This document shows, one piece after another, positions 1 to 8,463 of a stretch of DNA of 59,291 nucleotides (the stretch's first letter is position 1; every line of letters begins with the position of its first letter). Source of the DNA: Roseomonas sp. (GTDB lineage Bacteria; Pseudomonadota; Alphaproteobacteria; Acetobacterales; Acetobacteraceae); assembly GCA_020249775.1 (NCBI GenBank), contig JADCFA010000036.1:1-59291 (forward strand), given 5' to 3'. The notes below the pieces were generated by a model. The model made no database searches. It was not told the DNA's origin and saw nothing but the letters and a program-made list of their open reading frames with translations. Both the position numbers and the translations under genes were made by a program.

Positions 1-327
1 CAGAAGGTCACGCTGGCCGGCGATAAAGGCTTTGATACGCAGGATTTCGTGGCCGAACTCCGCGAGATCAACGTGACGGCGCATGTAGCGCAGAATACCC
101 ATGGGCGGCGCTCGGCGATTGATGGCCGGACCACGCGCCATGCCGGCTATGCCATCAGCCTGCGTATGCGCAGGCGGATCGAGGAGGCCTTCGGCTGGGC
201 CAAGACGGTGGCGGGCTTACGCAAGGCGCGCCATCGCGGGCTGCCCAAGGTGGGCTGGCGGTTCACCCTGGCAATGGCAGCGTACAAGCTGGTGCGCCTG
301 CCGAAGCTGCTGGTGGTGGCGGCGTGA
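1..327 (+). CDS. IS5-family transposase, C-terminal fragment
   Basis: This frame is open from base 1 and has lost its N-terminus to the window edge. It carries the DDE catalytic core end: GDKGFD (around residue 8), the conserved stretch HVAQNTHGRRSAIDGRTTRH, and the final motif RIEEAFGWAK, whose Arg, Glu and Lys match the IS5 R(3)E(6)K signature with the third acidic catalytic residue. The end KLVRLPKLL is typical of full-length family members, so the 3' end is intact. It acts on its own IS ends, one of which lies 123 bases downstream. Confidence 0.9.
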   Translation, partial: QKVTLAGDKGFDTQDFVAELREINVTAHVAQNTHGRRSAIDGRTTRHAGYAISLRMRRRIEEAFGWAKTVAGLRKARHRGLPKVGWRFTLAMAAYKLVRLPKLLVVAA

Positions 328-449
328 TGCCGGGAGTCTATCCTGAGCGTGCCGACTGGGCCAAGAAAGCACTGAAATTGGCCAGGTTCAGGCGCAGGCG
401 GCGTTGAAAACATCCGCGCGAGACAAAATGACGATGCTCAATGTTAGCT

Positions 450-464
450 TTTCAGCAGCCTGCT
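450..464 (-). repeat. IS5 right terminal inverted repeat
   Basis: Read on the minus strand this is AGCAGGCTGCTGAAA, identical to the plus strand at 58858-58872. The CAGGCTGCTGAAA type of end is familiar from IS5-group elements. The match stops after 15 bases. Confidence 0.85.
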
Positions 465-478
465 CGAATGGAATCGGC

Positions 479-661
479 TCAATCTGACCCATTCCATGTT
501 GCCGTGAAGTCGTTTTCGGATTCGTCTGGCGTGAACCCTTGCGAGGCGTAGCGGATGGCATGCCAGAGCTCTTCGATGGTTTGAGCTGCGGCCTTGCGCA
601 GCAAGGCCTTGAGCTTGGTGAAGGCATCCTCGAGCGGGCTCAGGCCGAGTGAATAGGGCAG
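479..661 (-). pseudogene. IS630-family transposase remnant (C-terminus only)
   Basis: The minus-strand frame encodes about 60 residues beginning PYSLGLSPLEDAFTKLKALL and ending at a TGA at 479-481. This corresponds to the C-terminal YSPxLNPIE...FAKLK...LRKAAA region of IS630/Tc1 transposases, which contains the last catalytic acidic residue. Everything upstream of the Pro-Tyr-Ser motif is missing: the reading breaks at about 661, so it cannot make an active enzyme. It sits 14 bases from the IS5 end, pointing to nested or successive insertions. Confidence 0.75.
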
Positions 662-948
662 CAGTTAAGGACTTGGCCAACTCCGCCCGCCCCCACCCAG
701 CAGACAATATGCATCATATCGCTACCGCGTCGGGGAAGCCATTTCGGCGAGTCGAACCGAGAGGATCGTTCTCTACAAGGCTATTTTCTCGAACCCTCAA
801 GCGCTCCTCCCCGCGTCAAGGGGAGCCGCGGCGTCCGCACGACGAGAGCTTCCTAGGCGAGCGACATTGCTTGACAACCCGGCAAACAGGATTCAAAAAA
901 ATTTCATTGCGTGTCGGGTCAGTGAGCGCAAAACGGGACTATCTTTAG
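662..948. other. Non-coding stretch, no gene recognised
   Basis: About 290 bases between the IS630 remnant and the DMT transporter. A 99-codon open frame spans part of it, but its translation resembles nothing I know and has no convincing ribosome site. The minus strand just past the transporter gene has TTGCG/CGCAA arms followed by a run of T (893-935), a weak candidate terminator. A TTGACA at 871-876 lacks a -10 partner. Confidence 0.5.
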
Positions 949-1854
949 TCACCTACCAAGCAGCACCAGTACCACGCCGGCCACAACGGCAAGCGCACCG
1001 ATGATATCGCTGCGCTTCATTTTTTCTTTCAAGAAAAACTTGCTGAACAGCAGCGTGAACAGAATCTCCACCTGACCAACCGCGCGCACCAGCGCGACCG
1101 GGGCGAGTGCGAAGCCCGTAAACCAGCAGGCAGAACCGCAAGCGGAAAGCGCACCCACCTGGGCCGAAGATCGCCAGGTTGAGAAAACCGTGCGGATGCT
1201 TTCGCGTTCGCGTAGCACAAGCCAACCGCCCTGCATGATGGTTTGCATGACATTGATGACCACCAGGGTTTCCAACGCGCGCAGCACCACATCCGGCCCC
1301 TGCAATTCTTGCGTCGCCGCGCGAATGGCCAGCGCGCAAAGCGCAAAGGCAAAACCAGCACCCAGGCCGCAGAGTGCCGCGGGCTGCACCGTGGCGCGCA
1401 GCATTTCACCAAGTGAACCGACCCGCCCGGCAAGCGAAAGATACAGCGTGCCGCCGACCGAAACCGCAATGCCCGCCCAGGCGAGCGGCGCGAAATTCTC
1501 ACCGAGCAGCAACAGGGCAAGAAAGGCGGCCTGCACCGCTTCGGTCTTGGCGTAAGCCGTGCCAACCGCGAAACCACGATGTGCAAAAGACATGATGAGC
1601 AGATTCGTGCCGATGATCTGCCCCAGCCCGCCGAGTGTGGCATAAAGAAAGAACATCGGTGTCGGCGCCGACAGCGCGCCACCAAAGATCAGCACATAAA
1701 ACCCAACCAGCGCCATGCCGACCGGCACACCGTAAAGATAGCGCACGACGGCAGCCGCATTGACGGAAAGCTGACCGCGCAGCCTTTGCTGCAAAGCGGT
1801 GCGCCAGGTTTGAAACAGCGCAGCGGTAAGGGTAGCAGCAACCCAAAGCGGCAT
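949..1854 (-). CDS. EamA/DMT-family membrane transporter
   Basis: 301 residues, almost entirely hydrophobic, with about ten membrane helices in two five-helix halves, as in the drug/metabolite transporter superfamily. The second half closes with GQVEILFTLLFSKFFLKEKM, matching the EamA pattern in which a Glu-bearing helix is followed by a basic loop and a final helix. It probably moves a small organic solute across the inner membrane; direction and substrate cannot be read. Its ATG overlaps the stop of the upstream enolase-superfamily gene as TGATG. It is the last gene of the 949-6382 operon, so it may import the substrate or export a product of that pathway. Confidence 0.85.
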   Translation of the reverse strand: MPLWVAATLTAALFQTWRTALQQRLRGQLSVNAAAVVRYLYGVPVGMALVGFYVLIFGGALSAPTPMFFLYATLGGLGQIIGTNLLIMSFAHRGFAVGTAYAKTEAVQAAFLALLLLGENFAPLAWAGIAVSVGGTLYLSLAGRVGSLGEMLRATVQPAALCGLGAGFAFALCALAIRAATQELQGPDVVLRALETLVVINVMQTIMQGGWLVLRERESIRTVFSTWRSSAQVGALSACGSACWFTGFALAPVALVRAVGQVEILFTLLFSKFFLKEKMKRSDIIGALAVVAGVVLVLLGR

Positions 1855-3005
1855 CAGCCAAGCCTCGGGTCCAGCCAGGGCTGTGCCATGGGCTGCCAGG
1901 GGGAAAGCCGTGCGCTGGCTTCATCCAAGCCGACGCCAAGGCCCGGTGCTTGCGACAGCCTGGCTGTCCCGTTCTGAAAACGCAGATCGTGGCCAGTGAT
2001 CATGGTGAAGAAACGCTCCGTTTCGCCAAATTGCACTTCCAGCGGCAAAAGATTGGGGATCGTGGCGCAAAGATGCACCGAATGGGCGTGGCAGATCGGC
2101 CCTGTTGGATTATGCGGCGCGATCTCAATCCCCGTAGTATGGGCAAGCGCGGCGATGCGGCGAATTTCCTCATGCCCGCCGGCATATTTGATATCCGGCA
2201 TCAGCACATCATAGCAGCCGGCTTCGATGATACGCCGATAGGCGCCAAGCCCGGCAAGCGTTTCAGCGCCCGCAAGGCGCATCCCGCGATCATTCGCCAT
2301 GCCGCGCAGCCGCACAATGGCAGTGTGATTTGCCTCGGCCACCGGGCATTCAAGCCAGAACAGGTTGAAGGGCGCCACATCACGGATCAGCGCGGCAGCG
2401 CCGCCGGGTGAAAAGCGCCAATGCGCATCCACCATGACGTCAATCGCACTGCCTACCGCATCGCGCACGGCAGCAATGCGCGCGAGACCTTCGGCATAAG
2501 CGGCGCGTTGTGATGCTTCCGCCGCATCTTCCCAGACCATGGGCTCAAAAGGGGCGAGCTTCACCGCACGGAACCCTGCCGCCAATGCGCGCTTCGCAGC
2601 ATCGGCAAAACCTGCCGGCGTGCGGGGTGACGCGCCGCGATTGATATTGGCATAAAGCGGCACGCTTTCACGCAAGGAACCGCCAAGCATCGCGTGGATG
2701 GGCTGGCCTGCTTCCTGCCCCGCCACATCCCAGAGCGCCTGTTCCAGACCGGAGATCACCGTATGCGCAACAAGGCCCGCCGGCGTGTGCGGTAGCAGGC
2801 GCGCCAGGCGATTGCGCGCGCTGGCATCCTGTCCCTTCAGCGCTGCCGATAGCCGCGCAACTTCCGCTTCCAGCAGTGCCTCGTGATCCGATAGAGTGAT
2901 TTCGCCAATACCAGACCGGCCATCTTCCAGGCGCAGCACAACAAAGCACCAATTGGTTTTGGGCGTTACATTGACGCCGAGGAAATCAAGTGCGGCAATG
3001 CGCAT
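1854..3005 (-). CDS. Mandelate racemase/muconate lactonizing enzyme family protein
   Basis: 383 residues of the enolase superfamily: an N-terminal capping domain (about 1-125) and a TIM barrel. Visible are a KLAPFEP strand, the metal-ligand run VDAHWRF with WLECPV, AGAETLAG, and the second-half IKYAGGHEEIRRIAALAH, which precedes IAPHNPTGPICHAHSVH near the barrel end. The family abstracts a proton alpha to a carboxylate with Mg2+ and then racemises, dehydrates or cycloisomerises the substrate. Subgroup and substrate are not clear. Start and stop overlap its neighbours as TGATG on both sides, so it is translationally coupled to the phosphodiesterase and the transporter. Confidence 0.85.
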   Translation of the reverse strand: MRIAALDFLGVNVTPKTNWCFVVLRLEDGRSGIGEITLSDHEALLEAEVARLSAALKGQDASARNRLARLLPHTPAGLVAHTVISGLEQALWDVAGQEAGQPIHAMLGGSLRESVPLYANINRGASPRTPAGFADAAKRALAAGFRAVKLAPFEPMVWEDAAEASQRAAYAEGLARIAAVRDAVGSAIDVMVDAHWRFSPGGAAALIRDVAPFNLFWLECPVAEANHTAIVRLRGMANDRGMRLAGAETLAGLGAYRRIIEAGCYDVLMPDIKYAGGHEEIRRIAALAHTTGIEIAPHNPTGPICHAHSVHLCATIPNLLPLEVQFGETERFFTMITGHDLRFQNGTARLSQAPGLGVGLDEASARLSPWQPMAQPWLDPRLG

Positions 3006-3754
3006 CAGCCGCGCGCCTTTCTGAGTTCAATCGCGAGCGGCGGATCATCGGTGGCAAAAGCATCCATGCTGAGATCAAGCGCCTTTTCAATTTCTGCGCG
3101 GTGATTGGCCGACCAGACGCCGGTGGTGAGACCCGCCTTGCGTGCCGCCGCGATGAAGGCCGGGGTGACATCGCCCATGGAACATTCGCAGCCGGTCACG
3201 CCAAGGCTGCGCGCTGCGGCCATGCAGGCCTCCGGCCCAAGGCTTGCCAGAATGGCGCTATTCACCAGCCAAATCGCCCCGGCCAGGCGCTTTTCCTCAG
3301 CCGCTGCCGCCGCCGTGCCGCCATGAAAGGCGATGATGATGCTGCGCGTGAGCATGCCTTCCGACTCAAGCACGCCTAATACGCGCGGCAGGAAGTCCGG
3401 ATAGGGCTCGTGGTTGCGATCACCCTTCACCTCAACGCGGAGTAGCTTGTCACTTGGCGCAACCAGCCGTGCCAGGGCGGCGAGTGTTGGAATGGTTTCC
3501 CGTGGCGCACCGCGAAACCGTGCCTTGCCAAGTTCAGCAGCGCTGCGCGCCACCAAAGGCCCGGCGAGATCGGTCATGCGTTCAAGCGTGGCATCATGAT
3601 GCACCATGGGCACGCCATCGGCAGAGGGATGCACATCGCATTCCAGAACCTCCACCGGCAAGGTGAGGCTCTGGCGAAAGGCGAGCAGGCTATTCTCAGG
3701 CCAAAGATAGGCGCCGCCGCGATGGGAAATGATCTGCACCTGCTTCATCGCCAT
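3005..3754 (-). CDS. Glycerophosphodiester phosphodiesterase family protein
   Basis: 249 residues, a single GDPD TIM-barrel domain without a signal peptide, hence cytoplasmic. Catalytic and metal residues are all visible: ISHRGG near residue 10, PENS, ECDVH, and VHHDATLERM. The family hydrolyses glycerophosphodiesters to glycerol-3-phosphate and an alcohol (UgpQ type); related members cleave other phosphodiesters. It is coupled by TGATG overlaps to the TPP enzyme upstream and the enolase-superfamily gene downstream. That suggests its substrate belongs to the same pathway rather than to general phospholipid turnover. A second ATG two codons in (3748) is an equally possible start. Confidence 0.87.
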   Translation of the reverse strand: MAMKQVQIISHRGGAYLWPENSLLAFRQSLTLPVEVLECDVHPSADGVPMVHHDATLERMTDLAGPLVARSAAELGKARFRGAPRETIPTLAALARLVAPSDKLLRVEVKGDRNHEPYPDFLPRVLGVLESEGMLTRSIIIAFHGGTAAAAAEEKRLAGAIWLVNSAILASLGPEACMAAARSLGVTGCECSMGDVTPAFIAAARKAGLTTGVWSANHRAEIEKALDLSMDAFATDDPPLAIELRKARG

Positions 3755-5430
3755 CAGCGCGCCGCGCGTTCCGCATGCTTGCCCATAGTGTTGAAGGGTG
3801 CATAGGGCGGGAATGGCCCGATCGCGATCATATCAACCTCCACCAAGGCAGGTCCGGATACCGCGAGCGCCTTTTGCAGCACTTCGGTCACTTCATCGGC
3901 CTTGCTGATGCGAAAGAAGGGCATGCCGGCAAGGGCGGCGAGGCCCTCAAGATTCGGGTTCAGAATATCATCCCCAAAAAGGCGCCCATCGGCGAGCGCA
4001 TCCTGAATGTGACGGATCACGCCATAGCCGCGATCATTCATTACCATGGTGACCAATTCGGCTTTTTCCTGTGTTGCGGCCCAAAGCTCATTCATGCCGA
4101 GCGCGAAGCCGCCATCACCAACCATGGCGATGGTCTTCCGCCCACCCGCACCAAGCGCGGCGCCAATGCCAAGTGCTAGGCCAGGCCCAATCGCCGCACC
4201 CACCGGATGCACGGCATTACGCGGGTCATAGATCGGGAAAATGCGATTGCCCCAGGTGGAATTGGAAATGGTAATGTCACGCACCCAAACCCCATCGCGC
4301 GGTAGGGCCGCGCGCACCGCATCTGGAAAGCCCTGATAGGGGCCGAGCGTTTCGCGATATTCCTGCCCGGCGCGGGATTTCAGCGCCGCGAAATCAGCGG
4401 CGAAACCCGGATCAACGGATATTTTGCCCGCCAGCCGGTTGGCGAGTGCCGCCATGGTCAAACCCGCGTCACCATGCAGGAACAAAGAAGAAGCATAGCC
4501 GCGCCCATTGGCCGCAGCATCGCCATCAACGCGGATCAGCGTCTCAGGCAGCTTCATGTTGAAATCCATCGTCTCATGCCCGCGCAGCCGCGATCCCACA
4601 ACCAGCATGGCATCCACGCTGCCATAAAACTCCTGCACGCGCGGTGATCCATTGCCATGCAGCGCGCCGAGCGTCATGGGGTGGTCTTCAGGGATGATGC
4701 CGCGACCATTCCAGGAAGAAACCGCACCAAAGCCAAGCGCCATCAAGCGCGCCGCTTCAGCGCCCGCCTGCTTCGCGCCATTGCCAAGCCACAGCATTGG
4801 GCGCTTGGCTTTGGACAGGATGGCAACCGCCTCATCCAATTCCGCCGGATTGGGCGGCAAAGGTGCCGTGATGGGCAGCACCAGCGCATCCAACCCGGCG
4901 GGGCGCGGGATGGGCGTGCGTTGCAGATCAATCGGGATTTCGACCGAAACCGGACCGCGCGGCGCTGAGAGCGCTTCCGCCGCCGCGCGCACCAATACGC
5001 CAAAGGCTTCACCGGCGCTGCGCACACGATAGGCGGCCTTGCAAACTGCGGCCAGCGCCTGTGTCTGACCCGGCACATCATGCACCGTGCCGACATCACG
5101 ATCAATAAAGCGCGTCGCGGTCTGGCCGGTGACGTGCAGCACGGGGCTGCCGGCGAAGCGCGCTTCCACGAGGCCAGGGATGGCATTGGCCATGCCCGGG
5201 CCGGTGCTGGTGAAGATCACGCCCAAATGGCCGGTAACGCGCGCATAGGCATCGGCCATATGCGCGCCGCCCATCTCACCACGCGCCTTCACGTAGCGCA
5301 GGCGATTGCGTTGGCCGATTGCATCCAGCATGGGAATATTATGCACGGACACAATACCGAAGACGGTCGAAACACCAATCTGCGGCAGGAATTCCGCCAC
5401 CAGATCAGCGACGGTGTATTTCTCAGCCAT
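3754..5430 (-). CDS. Thiamine pyrophosphate-dependent enzyme (acetolactate synthase-like)
   Basis: 558 residues with three TPP-enzyme domains. The N-terminal Pyr domain has the activating Glu in KARGEMGGAHMADAYAR and STGPGMANAI. The middle domain spans about 190-330. The C-terminal PP domain has the TPP/Mg2+ motif GDGGFALGMNEL followed by MVMNDRGYG. The family decarboxylates 2-keto acids or ligates the resulting carbanion (acetolactate synthase, benzoylformate or sulfopyruvate decarboxylase types); the exact reaction cannot be assigned. A GGGAGG ribosome site lies 7-8 bases before the ATG. It follows the BKACE gene by 25 bases and is coupled to the GDPD gene by TGATG. Confidence 0.87.
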   Translation of the reverse strand: MAEKYTVADLVAEFLPQIGVSTVFGIVSVHNIPMLDAIGQRNRLRYVKARGEMGGAHMADAYARVTGHLGVIFTSTGPGMANAIPGLVEARFAGSPVLHVTGQTATRFIDRDVGTVHDVPGQTQALAAVCKAAYRVRSAGEAFGVLVRAAAEALSAPRGPVSVEIPIDLQRTPIPRPAGLDALVLPITAPLPPNPAELDEAVAILSKAKRPMLWLGNGAKQAGAEAARLMALGFGAVSSWNGRGIIPEDHPMTLGALHGNGSPRVQEFYGSVDAMLVVGSRLRGHETMDFNMKLPETLIRVDGDAAANGRGYASSLFLHGDAGLTMAALANRLAGKISVDPGFAADFAALKSRAGQEYRETLGPYQGFPDAVRAALPRDGVWVRDITISNSTWGNRIFPIYDPRNAVHPVGAAIGPGLALGIGAALGAGGRKTIAMVGDGGFALGMNELWAATQEKAELVTMVMNDRGYGVIRHIQDALADGRLFGDDILNPNLEGLAALAGMPFFRISKADEVTEVLQKALAVSGPALVEVDMIAIGPFPPYAPFNTMGKHAERAAR

Positions 5431-5455
5431 GGCGCAGCCTCCCTAATTTTTTGCT

Positions 5456-6382
5456 TCAGAAACCAACGAGATCGCCGCCCTTGAGCTTCAGCATCTCTCG
5501 CGCTTCCGCGGGTGTGGCGATTTCCAGGCTGAGTTCTTCCAGGATGCGGCGAATTTTCGCGACCTGTTCGGCGTTGGATTTCGCCTGCACACCCTTACCG
5601 AGCCATAGGCTGTCTTCCAGGCCAACGCGCACATTGCCGCCCAGCATGCCGGCCATGGTGGTGAAGGGCATTTGGTTGCGCCCCGCCGCCAGCACGGACC
5701 AGACATAATCCTTGCCGAAAAGCCGATCCGCTGTTTCCTTCATGAACATCAGATTGCGCGGTTCGGCGCCAATCCCACCCAGAATGCCGAAAATGGTTTG
5801 AGTAAAGAGCGGCGGTTCGACAATCTTGCGATCCAGCATATGCGCCAGATTGTACAAATGCCCGACATCGTAACATTCGAATTCAAAGCGCGTTCCATGC
5901 GCCTTGCCAAGCCGTTCCACGACCTGTTCGATATCCTGGAAGGTATTGCGGAAGATGTAATTGGTGGTGCCTTCCAGATAGGGCTTTTCCCAATCATATT
6001 TGAATTTCTTCACCCGCGCTGCCGATGGCGCGATGTTGAAATTCATCGAACCCATATTCAGGCTGCACATTTCAGGCTTGGCCAACAAAGGCGCCGCAAG
6101 CCTTTCATCCAAGGTCATGCCAAGCCCGCCGCCGGTAGTGATATTGATCACCGCATCGGTGGATTGCTTGATCACTGGCAGGAACTGCATGAAGACCTTG
6201 GGGTCAGGCGTGGGTTGGCCATTTTGCGGGTCGCGCGCATGCAAATGGATGATGGAAGCGCCCGCTTCCGCCGCCGCGATGGATTGTTCCGCAATCTCCT
6301 TCGGCGTGATCGGCAGGTAATCCGACATGGAAGGCGTGTGGATGGCACCCGTCACGGCGCAGGTAATGATGACCTTGGTCAT
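5456..6382 (-). CDS. 3-keto-5-aminohexanoate cleavage (BKACE, DUF849) family enzyme
   Basis: 308 residues, the usual BKACE length. The N-terminal strand KVIITCAVTGAIHTPSMSDY is typical, and the Zn2+-binding HLHARDP lies near residue 47. INITTGGG and SLNMGSMNF follow in the order found in the family. BKACE enzymes condense a beta-keto acid with acetyl-CoA to give acetoacetate and a new CoA ester; substrates differ widely (aminohexanoate, dehydrocarnitine and others). This is the first gene of the minus-strand operon, with a GGGGAAAG ribosome site just before its ATG. The operon context points to catabolism of an unidentified carboxylic acid. Confidence 0.9.
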   Translation of the reverse strand: MTKVIITCAVTGAIHTPSMSDYLPITPKEIAEQSIAAAEAGASIIHLHARDPQNGQPTPDPKVFMQFLPVIKQSTDAVINITTGGGLGMTLDERLAAPLLAKPEMCSLNMGSMNFNIAPSAARVKKFKYDWEKPYLEGTTNYIFRNTFQDIEQVVERLGKAHGTRFEFECYDVGHLYNLAHMLDRKIVEPPLFTQTIFGILGGIGAEPRNLMFMKETADRLFGKDYVWSVLAAGRNQMPFTTMAGMLGGNVRVGLEDSLWLGKGVQAKSNAEQVAKIRRILEELSLEIATPAEAREMLKLKGGDLVGF

Positions 6383-6444
6383 GGCTTTCCCCTTGATTGG
6401 CTTCTGGCTGATCCTGCCGCGCGTAGCGCCGGAACGGAAGGGGG

Positions 6445-7722
6445 TTATTCGTGCCTGAGCGCCGTTATCGGGTCCAAATGAGCGGCGCGGCGTGCCGGCC
6501 AGAAGCCGAAGAACAGACCCGTGAGCGCCGAAACCCCAACCGCAATCAGGACCGCATCGGCCCGGACCAGGACTGGCCAGCCCGCCACATCGGCCAGAAT
6601 ATGCGATAGCGCGATCCCCGCCAGCACCCCGGCCGCGCCGCCCAGCAGCGCCAGCATCACCGCTTCCAACAGAAATTGCGCCAGCACATCGCGTCGTCGC
6701 GCCCCAATCGCGAGCCTGAGGCCAATTTCGCGCGTGCGTTCCGTGACACTCACCAGCATGATATTCATCACGCCAATCCCGCCCACCAGCAGCGACACCG
6801 CCGCGACAGAAGCAAGCAAGGTTGAAAGCGTACGCGCCGAGGCATCGCGCGTGGCCTGGATATCGGAAAGATTACGGATGGAAACGCTATCCGGTTCATT
6901 GGCAGCGACGCGATGGCGCTGGCGCATCAGGGCGCGAATGGCGTCTTCCGCCGCGGCCATATTCTCACCTTCATGGACCTTGACGGAAATGACGCCGACC
7001 TGGCGCGCATTGGCGCGCGATGCGCCCATCACACTGCGCCGCGCAGTCCAATAGGGCACGAAAACCGTATCATCCTGATCCTGACCCATAGGGTTCTGGC
7101 CCTTGCGCGCCATGACGCCAATCACTTCGAACGGCGTTTGGCGAATGCGAATCTCACGCCCCACAGGATCTTCTTCGGCGAACAACATTTCGGCCACGGT
7201 CGCGCCCAGGATCACCACCTTGCGCCCGCCAGCAGATTCTTCGGGGGAGAATAGGCGCCCGCTATCGGCGACCCATTCATGCGCGATGAAGTAATCAGGT
7301 TCAGTCGCAAGCACCGTGGTGGACCAGTTCTGATTGCCGGCCACAACTTGAAAGGTCTGGCGAATGGAACCGGCCGCCACCTGCACTTCCGAAATCTCGC
7401 GCGCTATTGCCACCGCATCATCCCAGGAAAGGTTGGAACGCCCACCCGCGCCAAGCCGCACACCCCCCATGGTGGCGCTGCCGCCCCAGACGATCAGCAG
7501 ATTGGCGCCAAGAGATTGGATTTGTGCCAGCACCTGCCGCCGAGCACCCTCCCCAACGGCCACTGTCGCTATTACCGCCGCCACACCGATGAAAATACCG
7601 AGTGCTGTCAGGATGGAGCGCAGAAGATTCGCCGAAAGGGCGGATAGCGCCCCACGCAAGGCTTCCAACACATCAATGCCGCGCCTGGCGGTTGCGGTGA
7701 TGGGGGGCAGGGTCACGCTCAT
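6445..7722 (-). CDS. MacB-type ABC transporter permease (FtsX domain)
   Basis: 425 residues: one N-terminal membrane helix (about 30-55), a large periplasmic MacB_PCD domain (about 60-285), and a C-terminal FtsX domain with three helices and the cytoplasmic motif RTREIGLRLAIGARRRDVL. This is the architecture of MacB/LolC permeases without the fused ATPase. Such proteins couple cytoplasmic ATP hydrolysis to periplasmic movement (mechanotransmission), handing substrates to an adaptor and outer-membrane channel. It overlaps the ATPase gene by four bases (7719-7722). The adaptor gene lies upstream in the same operon; no TolC-like gene is present here. Confidence 0.88.
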   Translation of the reverse strand: MSVTLPPITATARRGIDVLEALRGALSALSANLLRSILTALGIFIGVAAVIATVAVGEGARRQVLAQIQSLGANLLIVWGGSATMGGVRLGAGGRSNLSWDDAVAIAREISEVQVAAGSIRQTFQVVAGNQNWSTTVLATEPDYFIAHEWVADSGRLFSPEESAGGRKVVILGATVAEMLFAEEDPVGREIRIRQTPFEVIGVMARKGQNPMGQDQDDTVFVPYWTARRSVMGASRANARQVGVISVKVHEGENMAAAEDAIRALMRQRHRVAANEPDSVSIRNLSDIQATRDASARTLSTLLASVAAVSLLVGGIGVMNIMLVSVTERTREIGLRLAIGARRRDVLAQFLLEAVMLALLGGAAGVLAGIALSHILADVAGWPVLVRADAVLIAVGVSALTGLFFGFWPARRAAHLDPITALRHE

Positions 7723-8459
7723 GCTGCCGCATCCGATTCCGGCAAGGCAGCAAGTGCCGCTTCAGCATCGGCGGGGGTTTGCGTTTCATCCGCAATCAGC
7801 CGCCCATCACGGAAACGCAGCACGCGTTCGGCAAAGCGCGCGACATCGGGATCATGTGTCACCATCAGAATGCCAACACCATCGCGATTGAGCGCCTGAA
7901 ACAACGCCATGATGGAAAGCCCGGTGCGCGTATCCAAGGCGCCGGTGGGTTCATCGGCCAGAATCAGATCGGGGCTGCCGACGATGGCGCGTGCAATCGC
8001 CACGCGCTGCTGCTGCCCACCGGAAAGCTGCGTGGGGCGATGATGCATGCGATCCGCCAAACCCACCGCAGCAAGCGCCGCCGCCGCGCGTTCGCGCCGC
8101 TGCCGCCTTGGCATGCCGCGATAAATCAGCGGCAATTCGACATTGGCCAGCGCATCGGCACGCGGCAGTAAGTTGAAGGACTGAAAGACGAAACCAAGCC
8201 GCCGACTGCGCAGACCAGCCAGCCGGTCATGCGACAGCGCCTCAACCTCCTCACCCATCAGGCGGTAGCTGCCGCGTGTGGGCCGATCCAGGCAGCCGAT
8301 CAGATTGAGGAAGGTGGATTTGCCGGAACCCGACGGGCCCATGGCAGCGACAAAGCGCCCCGGTGCAATGGCAAGCGATACATCCTGCAGCGCGGCGACC
8401 ACGCCCTCACCGGCCGGGTAGTGCTTGGTAAGGCCAGTGGTTTCAATCAGCGCCGTCAT
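7719..8459 (-). CDS. MacB/LolD-like ABC transporter ATP-binding protein
   Basis: 246 residues from the ATG at 8459, chosen because the reading [16 protein letters not shown] matches the normal family N-terminus and lies four bases past the adaptor stop. An in-frame ATG at 8483 would overlap that gene. Walker A is GPSGSGKST, the signature is [15 protein letters not shown], Walker B is [12 protein letters not shown], and the switch is VTHD. The protein energises the adjacent FtsX permease. The three genes 8464-10074, 7719-8459 and 6445-7722 form a MacA-ATPase-permease export unit. Confidence 0.9.
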   Translation of the reverse strand: MTALIETTGLTKHYPAGEGVVAALQDVSLAIAPGRFVAAMGPSGSGKSTFLNLIGCLDRPTRGSYRLMGEEVEALSHDRLAGLRSRRLGFVFQSFNLLPRADALANVELPLIYRGMPRRQRRERAAAALAAVGLADRMHHRPTQLSGGQQQRVAIARAIVGSPDLILADEPTGALDTRTGLSIMALFQALNRDGVGILMVTHDPDVARFAERVLRFRDGRLIADETQTPADAEAALAALPESDAAA

Positions 8460-8463
8460 GGCA

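Larger units (their letters stand above)
1..464 (+). mobile_element. IS5-family insertion sequence, right part (cut by window edge)
   Basis: The element enters from the left edge. It holds the transposase C-terminus (to 327), about 120 bases of 3' non-coding DNA, and an inverted repeat at 450-464. That 15-base repeat is the exact reverse complement of 58858-58872, where the other IS copy begins, so 464 is taken as the right end. The left part of the element lies outside the window. No target duplication can be defined because only one end of each copy is visible. Confidence 0.85.

Noticed and set aside
871-899. TTGACA as a promoter -35 box
   Set aside because: No TATAAT-like box at 16-18 bases and no plus-strand gene follows.
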